A stretch of 64,000 bases of DNA from Clostridioides difficile (GTDB lineage Bacteria > Bacillota > Clostridia > Peptostreptococcales > Peptostreptococcaceae), in the NCBI GenBank assembly GCA_024919175.1, contig CP103804.1, positions 496,001 through 560,000 of the forward strand, read 5' to 3'. A model generated the notes under the pieces. The model was not told where the DNA came from. It was given only the letters and a program-made list of their open reading frames with translations, and did not search any database. The position numbers were made by a program, and so were the translations under genes. Positions 17,505-26,305 of the stretch are shown piece by piece. Every line of letters begins with the position of its first letter. Within the stretch, counting starts at the first letter, position 1.

Positions 17505-17768
17505 ATGAATCAAATGTATATAGTATCGTTTAATTCGACACATCATGCAATAAGGTCAGAAAAGCTATTTGGTGAAAATGGTTTAAAAGTAATGGCTCTT
17601 CCAACACCAAGAGAAATAACAGCAAGCTGTGGAATATCAATTAAATTTTCTTTTGAAGATATGGAAAAAATAAAGACAATTTTAGTTGAAAATAATGTAG
17701 ATATAAAGGGAATTTATTGTATAAGTAAGTTAGAGGATGGCTCAAAAGAAGCAAAGAAGTTAGATTAG
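17505..17768 (+). CDS. DUF3343 putative Se/S carrier-like protein
   Basis: An 87-residue protein of the DUF3343 type: YIVSFNSTHHAIRSEKLF at the N terminus and the conserved PTPREITASCGISIKF near residues 32-47, containing one cysteine. Family members are described as carrier-like proteins that travel with YedF and desulfurase genes. AGAAAGGA precedes the ATG. It forms a group with yedF and the next gene. Confidence 0.75.
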   Translation: MNQMYIVSFNSTHHAIRSEKLFGENGLKVMALPTPREITASCGISIKFSFEDMEKIKTILVENNVDIKGIYCISKLEDGSKEAKKLD

Positions 17769-17782
17769 GAGGCTAATTATTT

Positions 17783-17968
17783 ATGCCAATGGATTTAAAA
17801 ATAGGGGATATTGTTGAGTTGAAAAAGCAACATGCATGTGGATGTAAAGAGTTTGAAATTGTAAGAACTGGAATGGATATAAAGATAAAATGCACGAAAT
17901 GTTCAAGACTAATAATGCTTGATAGAGAGACATTAGAAAAGAGAGTAAAAAAGCTGATAAAAAAATGA
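17783..17968 (+). CDS. DUF951 small zinc-ribbon-like protein
   Basis: A 61-residue basic protein: DLKIGDIVELKKQHACGCKEFEIVRTGMD followed by KCTKCSRLIML. CxC and CxxC pairs suggest metal binding, and the family is predicted to bind nucleic acid. Homologues lie near ribosomal protein rpsF and partition genes in many Firmicutes. GGAGG lies 9 nt before the ATG. Confidence 0.85.
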   Translation: MPMDLKIGDIVELKKQHACGCKEFEIVRTGMDIKIKCTKCSRLIMLDRETLEKRVKKLIKK

Positions 17969-18070
17969 TATAAATTTAACATTTAAAAAATGTCAAATAC
18001 CGTATATTAATATCCAAATTTTTGGTATAATAGAAATTGAAGAAAACATTTTCATGGGGGTGCTTTAATT

Positions 18071-19267
18071 ATGGCAGTTAAATATGCAAAAAGAATGGAA
18101 GGTTTACAAGGATCTGAAATACGTGAGCTTTTAAAACTTACTCAACAACCACAAATAATATCTTTTGCGGGTGGAATGCCTGCTCCAGAGTTATTTCCAG
18201 TTGAAGAAATGAAAAAAGTATCAGTTGCAGTGCTTGAAGAAAATGGAAGATCAGCTATGCAATATACTACAACAGAAGGATATGAACCATTAAGAGAAAA
18301 AATAGCAGCTAGAATGAATGACAAAAACCAAACTAATGTAAATAAAGATGATATATTAGTTACAAGTGGTTCTCAACAAGGTCTAGATTTTGCAGGAAAA
18401 GTATTTATTGATGAAGGTGATGTAATTTTATGTGAAAGCCCATCTTACATAGGAGCTATAAACGCATTTAAATCTTACCAACCTAAATTCATAGATGTTC
18501 CAACAGATTCTAATGGAATGATAATGGAAGAACTAGAAAAAATACTAGAAACAACTGATAGAATAAAAATGATTTATGTAATACCTGATTTCCAAAATCC
18601 AACAGGAAGAACTTGGCCACTTGAAAGACGTAAAAAATTCATGGAAATAGTAAATAAATATGAAATACCAGTAATAGAAGATAATCCATATGGAGATTTA
18701 AGATTTGAAGGAGAAACTTTACCATCTTTAAAATCAATGGATACAAAAGGATTAGTAATATTCCTAGGAACTTTCTCTAAAATATTCTGCCCAGGATACA
18801 GATTAGGATGGACTTGTGCTTCTGCAGAAATACTATCTAAATTTAACTTTGCAAAACAAGGTGCAGATTTACAAGCATCAACTATATCTCAAATGGAAGT
18901 AAGCAAATTTATGGATATGTATGATTTAGATGCGCATGTTGATAAAATAAAAGCTGTTTATATCAAACGTAGAGATGTAATGCTTAAGACTATGGAAGAA
19001 GAATTCCCAGAAGGATTAGTATTTACTCATCCAGAAGGTGGATTATTTACATGGGTAGAGCTTCCAAGTAATTTAAATGCTAAAGAATTAATGCCAAAAT
19101 GCTTAGAAAAGAATGTTGCTTATGTTGCTGGAGGAGGATTCTTCCCTAATGGTGGTAGAGAAAATACTTTCAGACTTAACTATTCAAATATGCCAGAAGA
19201 AAAAATAATAGAAGGTATCAAAAACATAGCATCAGTTTTAAAAGAAGCTATGGGTGTTGAAGCTTAA
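18071..19267 (+). CDS. PLP-dependent aminotransferase (2-aminoadipate/MocR-like class I)
   Basis: A 398-residue class I/II aminotransferase. It opens RMEGLQGSEIRELLKL, with SFAGGMPAPELFP near the start, the PLP-contact IPDFQNPTGRTW, and the Schiff-base lysine in LGTFSKIFCPGYRLGW (about residue 239). No DNA-binding domain is attached, so it is an enzyme rather than a MocR regulator. The substrate is probably an aromatic, branched-chain or 2-aminoadipate type amino acid; the sequence does not fix it. It has its own promoter region and terminator, so it is a single-gene unit. Confidence 0.85.
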   Translation: MAVKYAKRMEGLQGSEIRELLKLTQQPQIISFAGGMPAPELFPVEEMKKVSVAVLEENGRSAMQYTTTEGYEPLREKIAARMNDKNQTNVNKDDILVTSGSQQGLDFAGKVFIDEGDVILCESPSYIGAINAFKSYQPKFIDVPTDSNGMIMEELEKILETTDRIKMIYVIPDFQNPTGRTWPLERRKKFMEIVNKYEIPVIEDNPYGDLRFEGETLPSLKSMDTKGLVIFLGTFSKIFCPGYRLGWTCASAEILSKFNFAKQGADLQASTISQMEVSKFMDMYDLDAHVDKIKAVYIKRRDVMLKTMEEEFPEGLVFTHPEGGLFTWVELPSNLNAKELMPKCLEKNVAYVAGGGFFPNGGRENTFRLNYSNMPEEKIIEGIKNIASVLKEAMGVEA

Positions 19268-19297
19268 TTAAAAATAATAACTTATAGATATATTATG

Positions 19298-19319
19298 AGG
19301 GATGGCTATTGCCATCCCT
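19298..19319 (+). terminator. Terminator after aminotransferase
   Basis: AGGGATGGC (19298-19306) / GCCATCCCT (19311-19319) with loop TATT; a strong GC-rich stem followed by TTGTT. Confidence 0.85.
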
Positions 19320-19380
19320 TGTTAATTTGAAAAATATATTTCACCTTATATTAAATATTAGAATTTGTCCAAAATTTAAA

Positions 19381-19409
19381 TTGACATAAATAAGAAAAAA
19401 TGATAAAAT
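19381..19409 (+). promoter_or_regulatory. Promoter of rpsF-ssb-rpsR
   Basis: TTGACA (19381-19386), 17-nt spacer, extended -10 TG-A-TAAAAT (19401-19409). This leaves a leader of about 70 nt before rpsF. Confidence 0.8.
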
Positions 19410-19424
19410 GTGTAGGTATGAGAT

Positions 19425-19472
19425 TTTAGTCTCATTTCTCTGCTCTAAGAGTGTAGAGCCGTTAAGTCCAAA
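19425..19472 (+). promoter_or_regulatory. Possible S6:S18 autoregulatory leader
   Basis: The rpsF leader contains GCTCT (19442-19446) / AGAGC (19455-19459) followed by CCG. Many bacteria have an S6-S18-binding leader hairpin in rpsF mRNA with a CCG determinant. The match is suggestive only; covariance comparison would be needed. Confidence 0.35.
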
Positions 19473-19487
19473 GGGAGGTGAATTATA

Positions 19488-19766
19488 GTGAGAAATTATG
19501 AATTAGTTTATGTAGTAAAGCCAAACTCTGATGAAGAAACAAGAGAGGCTGTACTAAACAAAGTTAAGGAAGTTGTTGCAACTGAAGGAGAAATAGTTAA
19601 AGTTGATACTTGGGGAACTAAAAAATTAGCTTATCCAATAGCTAAGTTTACAGAAGGTTTCTATGTGTTAGTTAACTTCAAATCAGCAGTAGACGTTCCT
19701 AAAGAAATAGACAGAAACTTAAAGATAAATGAAAACGTAATAAGACATATGATAGTTGTTGCTTAA
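19488..19766 (+). CDS. rpsF: Ribosomal protein S6
   Basis: A 92-residue S6 protein with the typical RNYELVYVVKPNSDEE start and TWGTKKLAYPIAKFTEGFYVLVNF core. The start is GTG at 19488 behind GGGAGGTG. It is the first gene of the rpsF-ssb-rpsR operon. Confidence 0.97.
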   Translation: MRNYELVYVVKPNSDEETREAVLNKVKEVVATEGEIVKVDTWGTKKLAYPIAKFTEGFYVLVNFKSAVDVPKEIDRNLKINENVIRHMIVVA

Positions 19767-19802
19767 TAACTAGTTTTATTATAAAAAATAGGTGGTGTTT
19801 TT

Positions 19803-20237
19803 ATGAATCAAGTTGTATTAGTGGGAAGGTTAACTAAAGACCCTGAATTAAGATACATCCCAGGTACAGGAACACCAGTGGCATCATTTACAATAGCCAT
19901 TGATAGAGACTATGTAAAAAAAGATGGATCTAAAGAAACTGATTTTATACCTGTTGAAGTAATGGGTAAATCCGCTGAATTTTGTGCCAACTACATAACT
20001 AAAGGTAGATTAGTTGCACTTCAAGGATCTATGAGAGTAGACAATTATCAGACACAATCAGGTGAAAAAAGAACTTTTACAAAAGTAAGTACTAGATCAG
20101 TACAAGCTTTAGATAGCAAGAATAAATCGGAAAATTCATATAAAGAGAGTGCTCCAGCTTTTGAGCCAAGCTTTGAACCTCAAGGGTTAGACCCACAAGG
20201 TTTCCAAGCTATAGATGATGACGATATACCATTTTAA
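19803..20237 (+). CDS. ssb: Single-stranded DNA-binding protein
   Basis: A 144-residue SSB. The OB fold starts MNQVVLVGRLTKDPELRY and includes FTIAIDRDYVKKDG, then an acidic disordered tail ending DDDIPF, the hexapeptide that docks replication and repair partners. It lies between rpsF and rpsR, the conserved arrangement. Confidence 0.97.
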   Translation: MNQVVLVGRLTKDPELRYIPGTGTPVASFTIAIDRDYVKKDGSKETDFIPVEVMGKSAEFCANYITKGRLVALQGSMRVDNYQTQSGEKRTFTKVSTRSVQALDSKNKSENSYKESAPAFEPSFEPQGLDPQGFQAIDDDDIPF

Positions 20238-20255
20238 AAAGGAGGGAAAAAAGTC

Positions 20256-20483
20256 ATGATGAATAAAAAAAGACGTAAGAAAAAAAGAGTTTGTCAATTT
20301 TGTGCTGACAAAAACGCTAAAATAGATTACAAAAGTACTCAGAGATTACAAAAGTATATAACTGAAAGAGGAAAGATATTACCAAGAAGAATATCTGGAA
20401 CTTGTGCTAAGCATCAAAGAGAATTAACAGTTGCTATAAAAAGATCAAGAAATATAGCACTTTTACCATATACATTAGATTAA
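20256..20483 (+). CDS. rpsR: Ribosomal protein S18
   Basis: A 75-residue basic protein with KKRVCQFCADKNAKIDYKS and LQKYITERGKILPRRISGTCAKHQR, the S18 signature. The cysteines CxxC and the later one are typical of zinc-type S18 copies. It starts with consecutive ATG codons behind GGAGGG. Confidence 0.97.
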   Translation: MMNKKRRKKKRVCQFCADKNAKIDYKSTQRLQKYITERGKILPRRISGTCAKHQRELTVAIKRSRNIALLPYTLD

Positions 20484-20508
20484 AAAATGAGCCTTGTGCT
20501 CATTTTTT
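20483..20508 (+). terminator. First terminator after rpsR
   Basis: ATGAGC / GCTCAT stem with a 5-nt loop and a T run; directly after the stop codon. Confidence 0.85.
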
Positions 20509-20536
20509 ATTATAGATATTTATATAAGTAAATGAG

Positions 20537-20561
20537 ACGAGCTATAATGCTCGTTTTTTTG
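20537..20561 (+). terminator. Second, tandem terminator after rpsR
   Basis: ACGAGC (20537-20542) / GCTCGT (20549-20554) followed by seven or more T. Two in tandem insulate the ribosomal operon from the downstream gene. Confidence 0.85.
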
Positions 20562-20624
20562 TTTATATACTTAAATATATTATTATTTATGATATAATAT
20601 TATATATTAAGGAGGGTTGCAAAC

Positions 20625-20945
20625 GTGAAAATAGATAAAGGTTCTGAGATAACAAGAAACATAAAGATAATAGAGTGGATGAAAACAGAAATATTAATGA
20701 GTGTAAGTGATTTGTTTAACTTATTATTTAAAGGGGTAAAACCTTTAGATGAAGCAATTCAAGATACTCTAGCAAATATAATAATGATAACATATCTCTT
20801 AGCAAAGAGATTAGGAATTAGTTTTAGAGATGTGGATTATAAAGTCAAGGAAAAAATAAAAATTGGTATAGAGGAAGACCATAGTGTTGAAAGATGGTAT
20901 GGAGATTTATCTAACTTAAAAAAACATATGGATAATAGGGAGTGA
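20625..20945 (+). CDS. MazG-like family protein
   Basis: A 106-residue all-alpha protein resembling the MazG-like family found upstream of yybS-gdpP in clostridia (DEAIQDTLANIIMITYLLAKRLG as the central helix). MazG relatives hydrolyse nucleoside triphosphates, but this short form lacks an obvious complete EExxE metal site, so activity is uncertain. GTG start with GGAGGG upstream. It lies 7 nt before yybS. Confidence 0.65.
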   Translation: MKIDKGSEITRNIKIIEWMKTEILMSVSDLFNLLFKGVKPLDEAIQDTLANIIMITYLLAKRLGISFRDVDYKVKEKIKIGIEEDHSVERWYGDLSNLKKHMDNRE

Positions 20946-20952
20946 TATTAAA

Positions 20953-21909
20953 TTGAATAATAAAATTAGACTATCTAAAGCCATGACTATAATAGTTTTA
21001 GCTATAATAATTGCTTTAGTAATAGCCTATATTCCAATGCTAGGAATGTTTAGTATATTAGCAGCTGTCCCATATGTAATTATAGGTGCCATTACCGATA
21101 AAAAGTATTCTTTTTTATCTATTTTGATTACATTTTGTGTGCTAATTTTATTTGCAGACATTTCGTATGCATTAAATATATGTATAATGTATTCTTTGCC
21201 AGGTATAGCAATAGGAAAGATGCTAAAGAGAAGTTTTGAGCAAGAAGATAGTAATAAATTTGAACCAATATATGGAGGAACAATAATATTTGTGCTTGCA
21301 ATGGTTGTGTATTTCTTTGTATTGAAGACATTTTTAAATGTAAATTTATTAGATGAAGTTGCTAAAATGGTAACAGAAATCGTAAATATTCAAAAAAATA
21401 GTTTTTCTGCAACGGAGCTTAAAGTATTTGATAAAATGAAGCCAGATGAAATTGTAAGTTATTTTACAAATATGCTACCGATGATGCTGTTCTTACAAGG
21501 TTTATTATCAGCATTTGTAACATATTATTTAAGTGTATTCTTTATCAAAAGGATTACAAATTTGAATATAAGATTTCCTAAATTTGCTGACTTTTATTTA
21601 CCAGGAAATGCTATAGTCACAACTTTTCTACTTTATTTATTAGTCTTATTTATTGAAATTATTGGCTCAAAATTATATACAGAATTAATAATGACTAATT
21701 TACAGCTAGTTTTTAACTTAATGTTTGTAATTCAAGGAATAGCAGTTTGTATTTATTATTTAAAGAAATGGATAAGACAAGGACCAAATAAAATTATGTT
21801 TCTTTCGGGGATAATTTTATGTTTATTTGGATTTATGGGAATATCTTTTGTTGGTATGGTAGATAGTATAATTGACTTTAGAAAGGTGAGAAGTTATAAA
21901 TCCACTTAG
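20953..21909 (+). CDS. yybS: DUF2232 membrane protein (YybS-like)
   Basis: A 318-residue integral membrane protein with about eight hydrophobic segments spread from residue 12 to 305 and short basic loops. It matches the YybS/DUF2232 type, which nearly always precedes gdpP and rplI in Firmicutes. Its function is unknown; an S-component or transporter-like fold has been proposed for the family. TTG start behind GGGAGTG. Confidence 0.8.
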   Translation: MNNKIRLSKAMTIIVLAIIIALVIAYIPMLGMFSILAAVPYVIIGAITDKKYSFLSILITFCVLILFADISYALNICIMYSLPGIAIGKMLKRSFEQEDSNKFEPIYGGTIIFVLAMVVYFFVLKTFLNVNLLDEVAKMVTEIVNIQKNSFSATELKVFDKMKPDEIVSYFTNMLPMMLFLQGLLSAFVTYYLSVFFIKRITNLNIRFPKFADFYLPGNAIVTTFLLYLLVLFIEIIGSKLYTELIMTNLQLVFNLMFVIQGIAVCIYYLKKWIRQGPNKIMFLSGIILCLFGFMGISFVGMVDSIIDFRKVRSYKST

Positions 21910-21919
21910 GAGGATAGAA

Positions 21920-23914
21920 ATGAGTAATAAACAAACCTTTAAATTAAATATGCCAGAAATAAATTTATATATAATTGTTATTGGTATTTCTAGTATAATT
22001 TTGCTTTATTACAACTTGTATGTAGGGTGTTTATTTTTCTGTATTTTTGCATATATGGTTTTTCACAATTGGAGAACAACTAATATTAGACGTCATGAAT
22101 GGACAGAGTATATTCAAAATTTATCTTTAGATATAGATGAAACAACTAAGAAAGCTATAATAAATCTTCCAATACCACTATGTATTCTAGAATTTGATGG
22201 AAATATATCATGGTATAATGGAAAGTTTTATGATATGATTGGTCAAAAAGATTTACTTGATAAAAATATAGAAGATATAGTTAAAAATCTTAATTTAAGA
22301 AAAGTATTAAATGAAAATAAAGAGATGTACACTGAAATAAACTATAAAGAGAGAGAATATACAATAGTTTATAATGTTATAAAAAATGATCAAGAAAAAA
22401 ATCCTAAATATTTAATGATATTATACTGGATAGATAAGACAGAATATTTACAAGTAAAACAAGATTATGATGATGAAAAAGATGCAATGATGTTAATACA
22501 AGTAGATGGATATGATGAAGTATTAAAAAGTGCAGCAGAAGATAAGAGAGCTTTAATTAATGTTGAAGTAGAAAAAATACTTTCTGCTTTAGAATTAAAT
22601 TCAAATGGTGCTTTGAGAAGGACTTCAAAAGATAAATTCTTCTTGGTAATGCATAAAAAAGAGTTAAAAAAATTAGAAGCTGAGAAGTTTTCTATTTTAG
22701 ATACAATAAGACATATTGATTATGGAAATAATCTTCCTGTTACAATAAGTATAGGAATTGGTATAGATGGAGATACATTAAATGAGAACCTAAAACTTGC
22801 TACAGGTGCTCTTGATTTAGCACTTGGTAGAGGTGGAGACCAAGCTGTTGTAAAGACAAAAGATAAGTTTGTATTTTATGGTGGAAAATCTAAAGCTGTA
22901 GAAAAGAAAACAAAAGTAAAATCTAGACTTATAGGTCATGCTCTGAGAGAGGTTATACAAGAAAGTGACCATGTTTATATAATGGGTCATAAATATCCTG
23001 ACATGGATGCTATGGGAGCTGCAGTTGGGGTTTATGATATATGTAAATCTTGCAATAAGACAGCAAATATAGTTTTACAATCTGTAAATGAATCTATAGA
23101 GATATTTATAAACAAAATAAATGAAAGTAATTATTATAAGAAGTTGTTTATTGGAAAAGAGGAGGCTATTGATAATTGTACTAAAAATACACTAGTTGTC
23201 GTAGTTGATACTCATAGACCTAACTATACTGAATGTGAAGAGCTATTAAAGTTATCTGAGAAGATAGTAGTAATAGACCATCATAGAAGAGGTGTAGAGT
23301 TTATAAATGATGCAGTGCTTTTATTCCATGAAATATATGTATCTTCAACATGTGAAATGGTTACAGAATTAGTTCAATATATGGATGAAGAAGTAACAAT
23401 CAATAAACTTACAGCTGAAGGTCTTCTAGCAGGAATAAGTTTAGATACTAAAAACTTTGCATTTAAAACAGGTGTTAGGACATTTGAAGCTGCTTCTTAC
23501 CTTAGAAAGGTTGGAGCAGATACAATAGAAGTCAAGCAGTTTTTCAATTCTGACGTAAAAGATTTTATAATAAAAGCTGAAATAATTCAAAGTACGAAGA
23601 TAATTAATAACAGAATATGTCTAGCATATTCAAGTACAGAAATAGATAGTATAAACGTTATAATAGCTCAAACTGCTGATGAGCTATTAAATATAAAAGA
23701 AGTAGAAGCCTCCTTTGTATTAGGAGAAAAAGATGATACCATATTTATAAGTGCAAGGTCTTTGGGGCAAATAAATGTACATGTACTTATGGAGAAATTA
23801 GGAGGCGGGGGACATATAGATATAGCTGGTGCACAGTTAAAAAATGTTTCTCTAAAAGAAGCTTACAAGATAGTAAATAAAATAATAGAGGAGTATTTAG
23901 AGGAGGAAGAATAG
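21920..23914 (+). CDS. gdpP: Cyclic-di-AMP phosphodiesterase GdpP
   Basis: A 664-residue membrane enzyme. Two transmembrane helices (about 14-52), a PAS-like domain (about 70-165), a degenerate GGDEF domain (about 170-305, with RRTSKDKFFLVM in place of GGDEF) and a DHH/DHHA1 phosphodiesterase (about 335-655). The DHH part shows GHKYPDMDAMGAAVG, VVVDTHRPN, VVIDHHRR and the DHHA1 GGGGHIDIAGAQL. It hydrolyses c-di-AMP to pApA. It abuts rplI, whose ATG directly follows the gdpP stop. Confidence 0.95.
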   Translation: MSNKQTFKLNMPEINLYIIVIGISSIILLYYNLYVGCLFFCIFAYMVFHNWRTTNIRRHEWTEYIQNLSLDIDETTKKAIINLPIPLCILEFDGNISWYNGKFYDMIGQKDLLDKNIEDIVKNLNLRKVLNENKEMYTEINYKEREYTIVYNVIKNDQEKNPKYLMILYWIDKTEYLQVKQDYDDEKDAMMLIQVDGYDEVLKSAAEDKRALINVEVEKILSALELNSNGALRRTSKDKFFLVMHKKELKKLEAEKFSILDTIRHIDYGNNLPVTISIGIGIDGDTLNENLKLATGALDLALGRGGDQAVVKTKDKFVFYGGKSKAVEKKTKVKSRLIGHALREVIQESDHVYIMGHKYPDMDAMGAAVGVYDICKSCNKTANIVLQSVNESIEIFINKINESNYYKKLFIGKEEAIDNCTKNTLVVVVDTHRPNYTECEELLKLSEKIVVIDHHRRGVEFINDAVLLFHEIYVSSTCEMVTELVQYMDEEVTINKLTAEGLLAGISLDTKNFAFKTGVRTFEAASYLRKVGADTIEVKQFFNSDVKDFIIKAEIIQSTKIINNRICLAYSSTEIDSINVIIAQTADELLNIKEVEASFVLGEKDDTIFISARSLGQINVHVLMEKLGGGGHIDIAGAQLKNVSLKEAYKIVNKIIEEYLEEEE

Positions 23915-24364
23915 ATGAAAGTTATATTATTAAAAGACGTAAAAGGAACTGGTAAAAAAGGGGAAATGAAAGAAGTAAGTGATGGATATGCAAGAAATTT
24001 TTTATTTCCTAAAAAAATGGCTGTGCAAGCAGATAGTGTAGCAATAAAAGAATTAAATGAAAAGAATAAATCTAAAGAAATAAAAACTCAAAAAGAATAT
24101 GAAGAAGCTGTTTTATTAGGAAAACAAATGGAAGAAATTAATATAGAAATATATTCAAAATCAGGTGAAGGTGGAAGATTATTTGGTTCAATAACAGCCA
24201 AAGAGATAGCTGAACAATTAAAGAAACAAAAAGATATAGATGTAGACAAAAGAAAAATTTTATTAGACGAACCAATAAGAACTTTGGGTTCAACATTTGT
24301 AGAAATAAAAATACATCAAAAAGTAACTACTAAAATAAGAGTAGATGTAAAAGAAAAACAGTAA
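23915..24364 (+). CDS. rplI: Ribosomal protein L9
   Basis: A 149-residue L9 with MKVILLKDVKGTGKKGE, GYARNFLFPKKMA and a C-terminal domain SGEGGRLFGSITAKEIA. GAGGAGG within the end of gdpP is the ribosome site, so translation is coupled. Confidence 0.97.
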   Translation: MKVILLKDVKGTGKKGEMKEVSDGYARNFLFPKKMAVQADSVAIKELNEKNKSKEIKTQKEYEEAVLLGKQMEEINIEIYSKSGEGGRLFGSITAKEIAEQLKKQKDIDVDKRKILLDEPIRTLGSTFVEIKIHQKVTTKIRVDVKEKQ

Positions 24365-24382
24365 TAACTAGAGGTGATAAAG

Positions 24383-25711
24383 ATGGAAGACATGACGAGA
24401 ATTCCTCCTCATAGTGTAGAATCAGAGCAATCAATATTAGGTTCTATACTTCTAGATAAAGATGCTATAATAACAGTTACAGAAACTATAAGGCCTGATG
24501 ACTTCTATAAAGAGGCTCACAAAATAATATATGAATGTATGATAACTTTAAGCAATAAAGGTGAGCCTATAGACTTAATCACATTGACAGAAGAGCTAAG
24601 AAAACAAGGGCATCTTAATGATATTGGAGGAATCAGTTATATTACAAGTCTTTCTACAATAGTGCCAACAACTTCAAATGTAAAATACTATGCTGACATA
24701 GTAAAAGAAAAGTCTGTACTTAGAAAGCTTATAAAAGCATCTAATGAAATAATAAATCTAGGATATAGTGGAGCAACAAAAATTGAAGATGTTTTGGAAC
24801 AAGCTGAAAAGAGAATATTTGATATATCACAGGAGAAAACTAGTGACGATTTTAAATCTATAAACTTAGTTCTGATGGATGCCTATGATATGATAGAAAA
24901 ATTATATACTAATAAAAGCGATGTAACCGGTATAACTACTGGTTTTAAAGATTTAAACAAAAAAATAAATGGTCTTCAAAGAACAGATTTAATACTAGTT
25001 GCCGCAAGACCTGCAATGGGGAAAACTGCTTTTTCTTTAAATTTAGTACAAAATGCAGCTTTAAAAGGAGATGCTTCTGTAGCTGTATTTAGTTTAGAGA
25101 TGTCCAAAGAACAGTTAGTTCAACGTATGCTATCTTCGCAATCTAGTGTAGAATTGAAAAAGATAAAGACTGGAACACTTAATGATAATGACTGGCCTAG
25201 GATTATAGATGCAATGGCAGTACTGTCAGATGCAAAAATACACATCGATGATACTCCAGGCATAAAAATATCAGAATTAAGGTCAAAGTGCAGAAAGTTA
25301 AAGATAGAAAAAGGTTTAGATTTAGTGCTTATAGATTACCTCCAACTTATGGAAGGTGAAGGTAATAATGAAAGTAGACAACAAGAAATATCTAAAATAT
25401 CAAGGTCATTAAAAGTATTAGCAAAAGAATTAAATTGTCCTGTAGTAGCATTATCTCAGCTATCACGTGCACCAGAGCAAAGAGCAGACCATAGACCTAT
25501 GCTATCTGATTTAAGAGAATCTGGAGCAATTGAGCAGGATGCAGATATAGTTATGTTCTTGTATAGAGACGAATACTATCATGCTGATTCTGAGAGTAAA
25601 AATATAGGAGAAATAATAATAGCAAAAAATAGACATGGCGAGACTGGTTCTGTAGAACTAGTTTGGCTTGGTGAAGTTCAAAGATTTGGGGATAAGTTGA
25701 GAGACCTATAA
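24383..25711 (+). CDS. dnaB: Replicative DNA helicase DnaB
   Basis: A 442-residue hexameric helicase (named DnaC in Bacillus). N-terminal domain PPHSVESEQSILGSILLD, Walker A ARPAMGKTAFSLN (about 207-219), Walker B LVLIDYLQLM and the arginine-finger region near KNRHGETG. The ATG at 24383 follows GAGGTGATAAAG; an upstream in-frame GTG overlaps the ribosome site. It is loaded by the DnaC-like/DnaD-like pair encoded at 28.6-30.7 kb. Confidence 0.97.
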   Translation: MEDMTRIPPHSVESEQSILGSILLDKDAIITVTETIRPDDFYKEAHKIIYECMITLSNKGEPIDLITLTEELRKQGHLNDIGGISYITSLSTIVPTTSNVKYYADIVKEKSVLRKLIKASNEIINLGYSGATKIEDVLEQAEKRIFDISQEKTSDDFKSINLVLMDAYDMIEKLYTNKSDVTGITTGFKDLNKKINGLQRTDLILVAARPAMGKTAFSLNLVQNAALKGDASVAVFSLEMSKEQLVQRMLSSQSSVELKKIKTGTLNDNDWPRIIDAMAVLSDAKIHIDDTPGIKISELRSKCRKLKIEKGLDLVLIDYLQLMEGEGNNESRQQEISKISRSLKVLAKELNCPVVALSQLSRAPEQRADHRPMLSDLRESGAIEQDADIVMFLYRDEYYHADSESKNIGEIIIAKNRHGETGSVELVWLGEVQRFGDKLRDL

Positions 25712-25719
25712 TTTAACTA

Positions 25720-25891
25720 ATATCCACAGAACATCCTTTCTTTCTACAGGAAAAATGTGGATACATGTCACTAAATATGTCTAAACCTTGAAATTTAGCT
25801 AAAAAATTATCCACACTATCCACAGATGGCCTGTTGATAAGTGTGAATAAGTAGATAAAGCAAGCTTTTGGCTTGCTTTATCTGTGTATAA
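25720..25891. other. DnaA-box cluster downstream of dnaB
   Basis: Seven DnaA-box-like 9-mers within 172 bp: ATATCCACA 25720-25728, GTATCCACA (minus) 25756-25764, perfect TTATCCACA 25807-25815, CTATCCACA 25816-25824, TTATCAACA (minus) 25832-25840, TTATTCACA (minus) 25842-25850 and TTATACACA (minus) 25883-25891. The density rivals the origin spacers, but it lies 21 kb away. A role in DnaA titration or reactivation is inference. Confidence 0.65.
25854..25882 (+). terminator. Terminator after dnaB
   Basis: AAAGCAAGC / GCTTGCTTT stem with loop TTTTG within the DnaA-box cluster. The downstream T run is short. Confidence 0.7.
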
Positions 25892-25915
25892 ATATTAATT
25901 ATTAGGAGGAATAAT

Positions 25916-26224
25916 ATGGAAAATATAAGTTTAAAATGTATATATCCCAATATAATTAAAGTACTTGATGAAATAAACCTGTTTAGAATAGTTGATAATA
26001 ATTTAAAAGAATCAATTGTTGTTTATGCTAGCATTATGGACAATCAATATTATATAAACATGACTAATACAAACTTTGGAAACATAATTAACATATGTAA
26101 ATTAGAAAAACTTTTAGATGTGGATAAATTTATAGAAAAGGTTATAAAAAATAGCACAGAAATTAAAGAAATAAATGACTTTTCAAAAATAGAAGAATAT
26201 CTGTTAAATATTGGAGAACGCTAA
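25916..26224 (+). CDS. Conserved hypothetical protein
   Basis: A 102-residue acidic protein with no recognised domain, no signal peptide and no membrane segment. AGGAGG lies 8 nt before the ATG and codon use matches neighbours, so it looks genuinely expressed. It lies between dnaB and purA, after the dnaB terminator and DnaA-box cluster. Function unknown. Confidence 0.7.
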   Translation: MENISLKCIYPNIIKVLDEINLFRIVDNNLKESIVVYASIMDNQYYINMTNTNFGNIINICKLEKLLDVDKFIEKVIKNSTEIKEINDFSKIEEYLLNIGER

Positions 26225-26241
26225 AAAAGTTGAAAAAAATA

Positions 26242-26276
26242 CGAATATTTGATAGAATAAATAAGTAAAGCGTTCG
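26242..26276. promoter_or_regulatory. Candidate PurR box pair upstream of purA
   Basis: CGAATATTT on the plus strand (26242-26250) and CGAACGCTT on the minus strand (26268-26276) are separated by 17 nt. PurR in Bacillus binds two inverted CGAA-type boxes 16-17 nt apart ahead of purine genes. Conservation of the flanks is only partial. Confidence 0.4.
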
Positions 26277-26305
26277 AGAGTATATAAAATATAGAGGTGA
26301 ATTAC

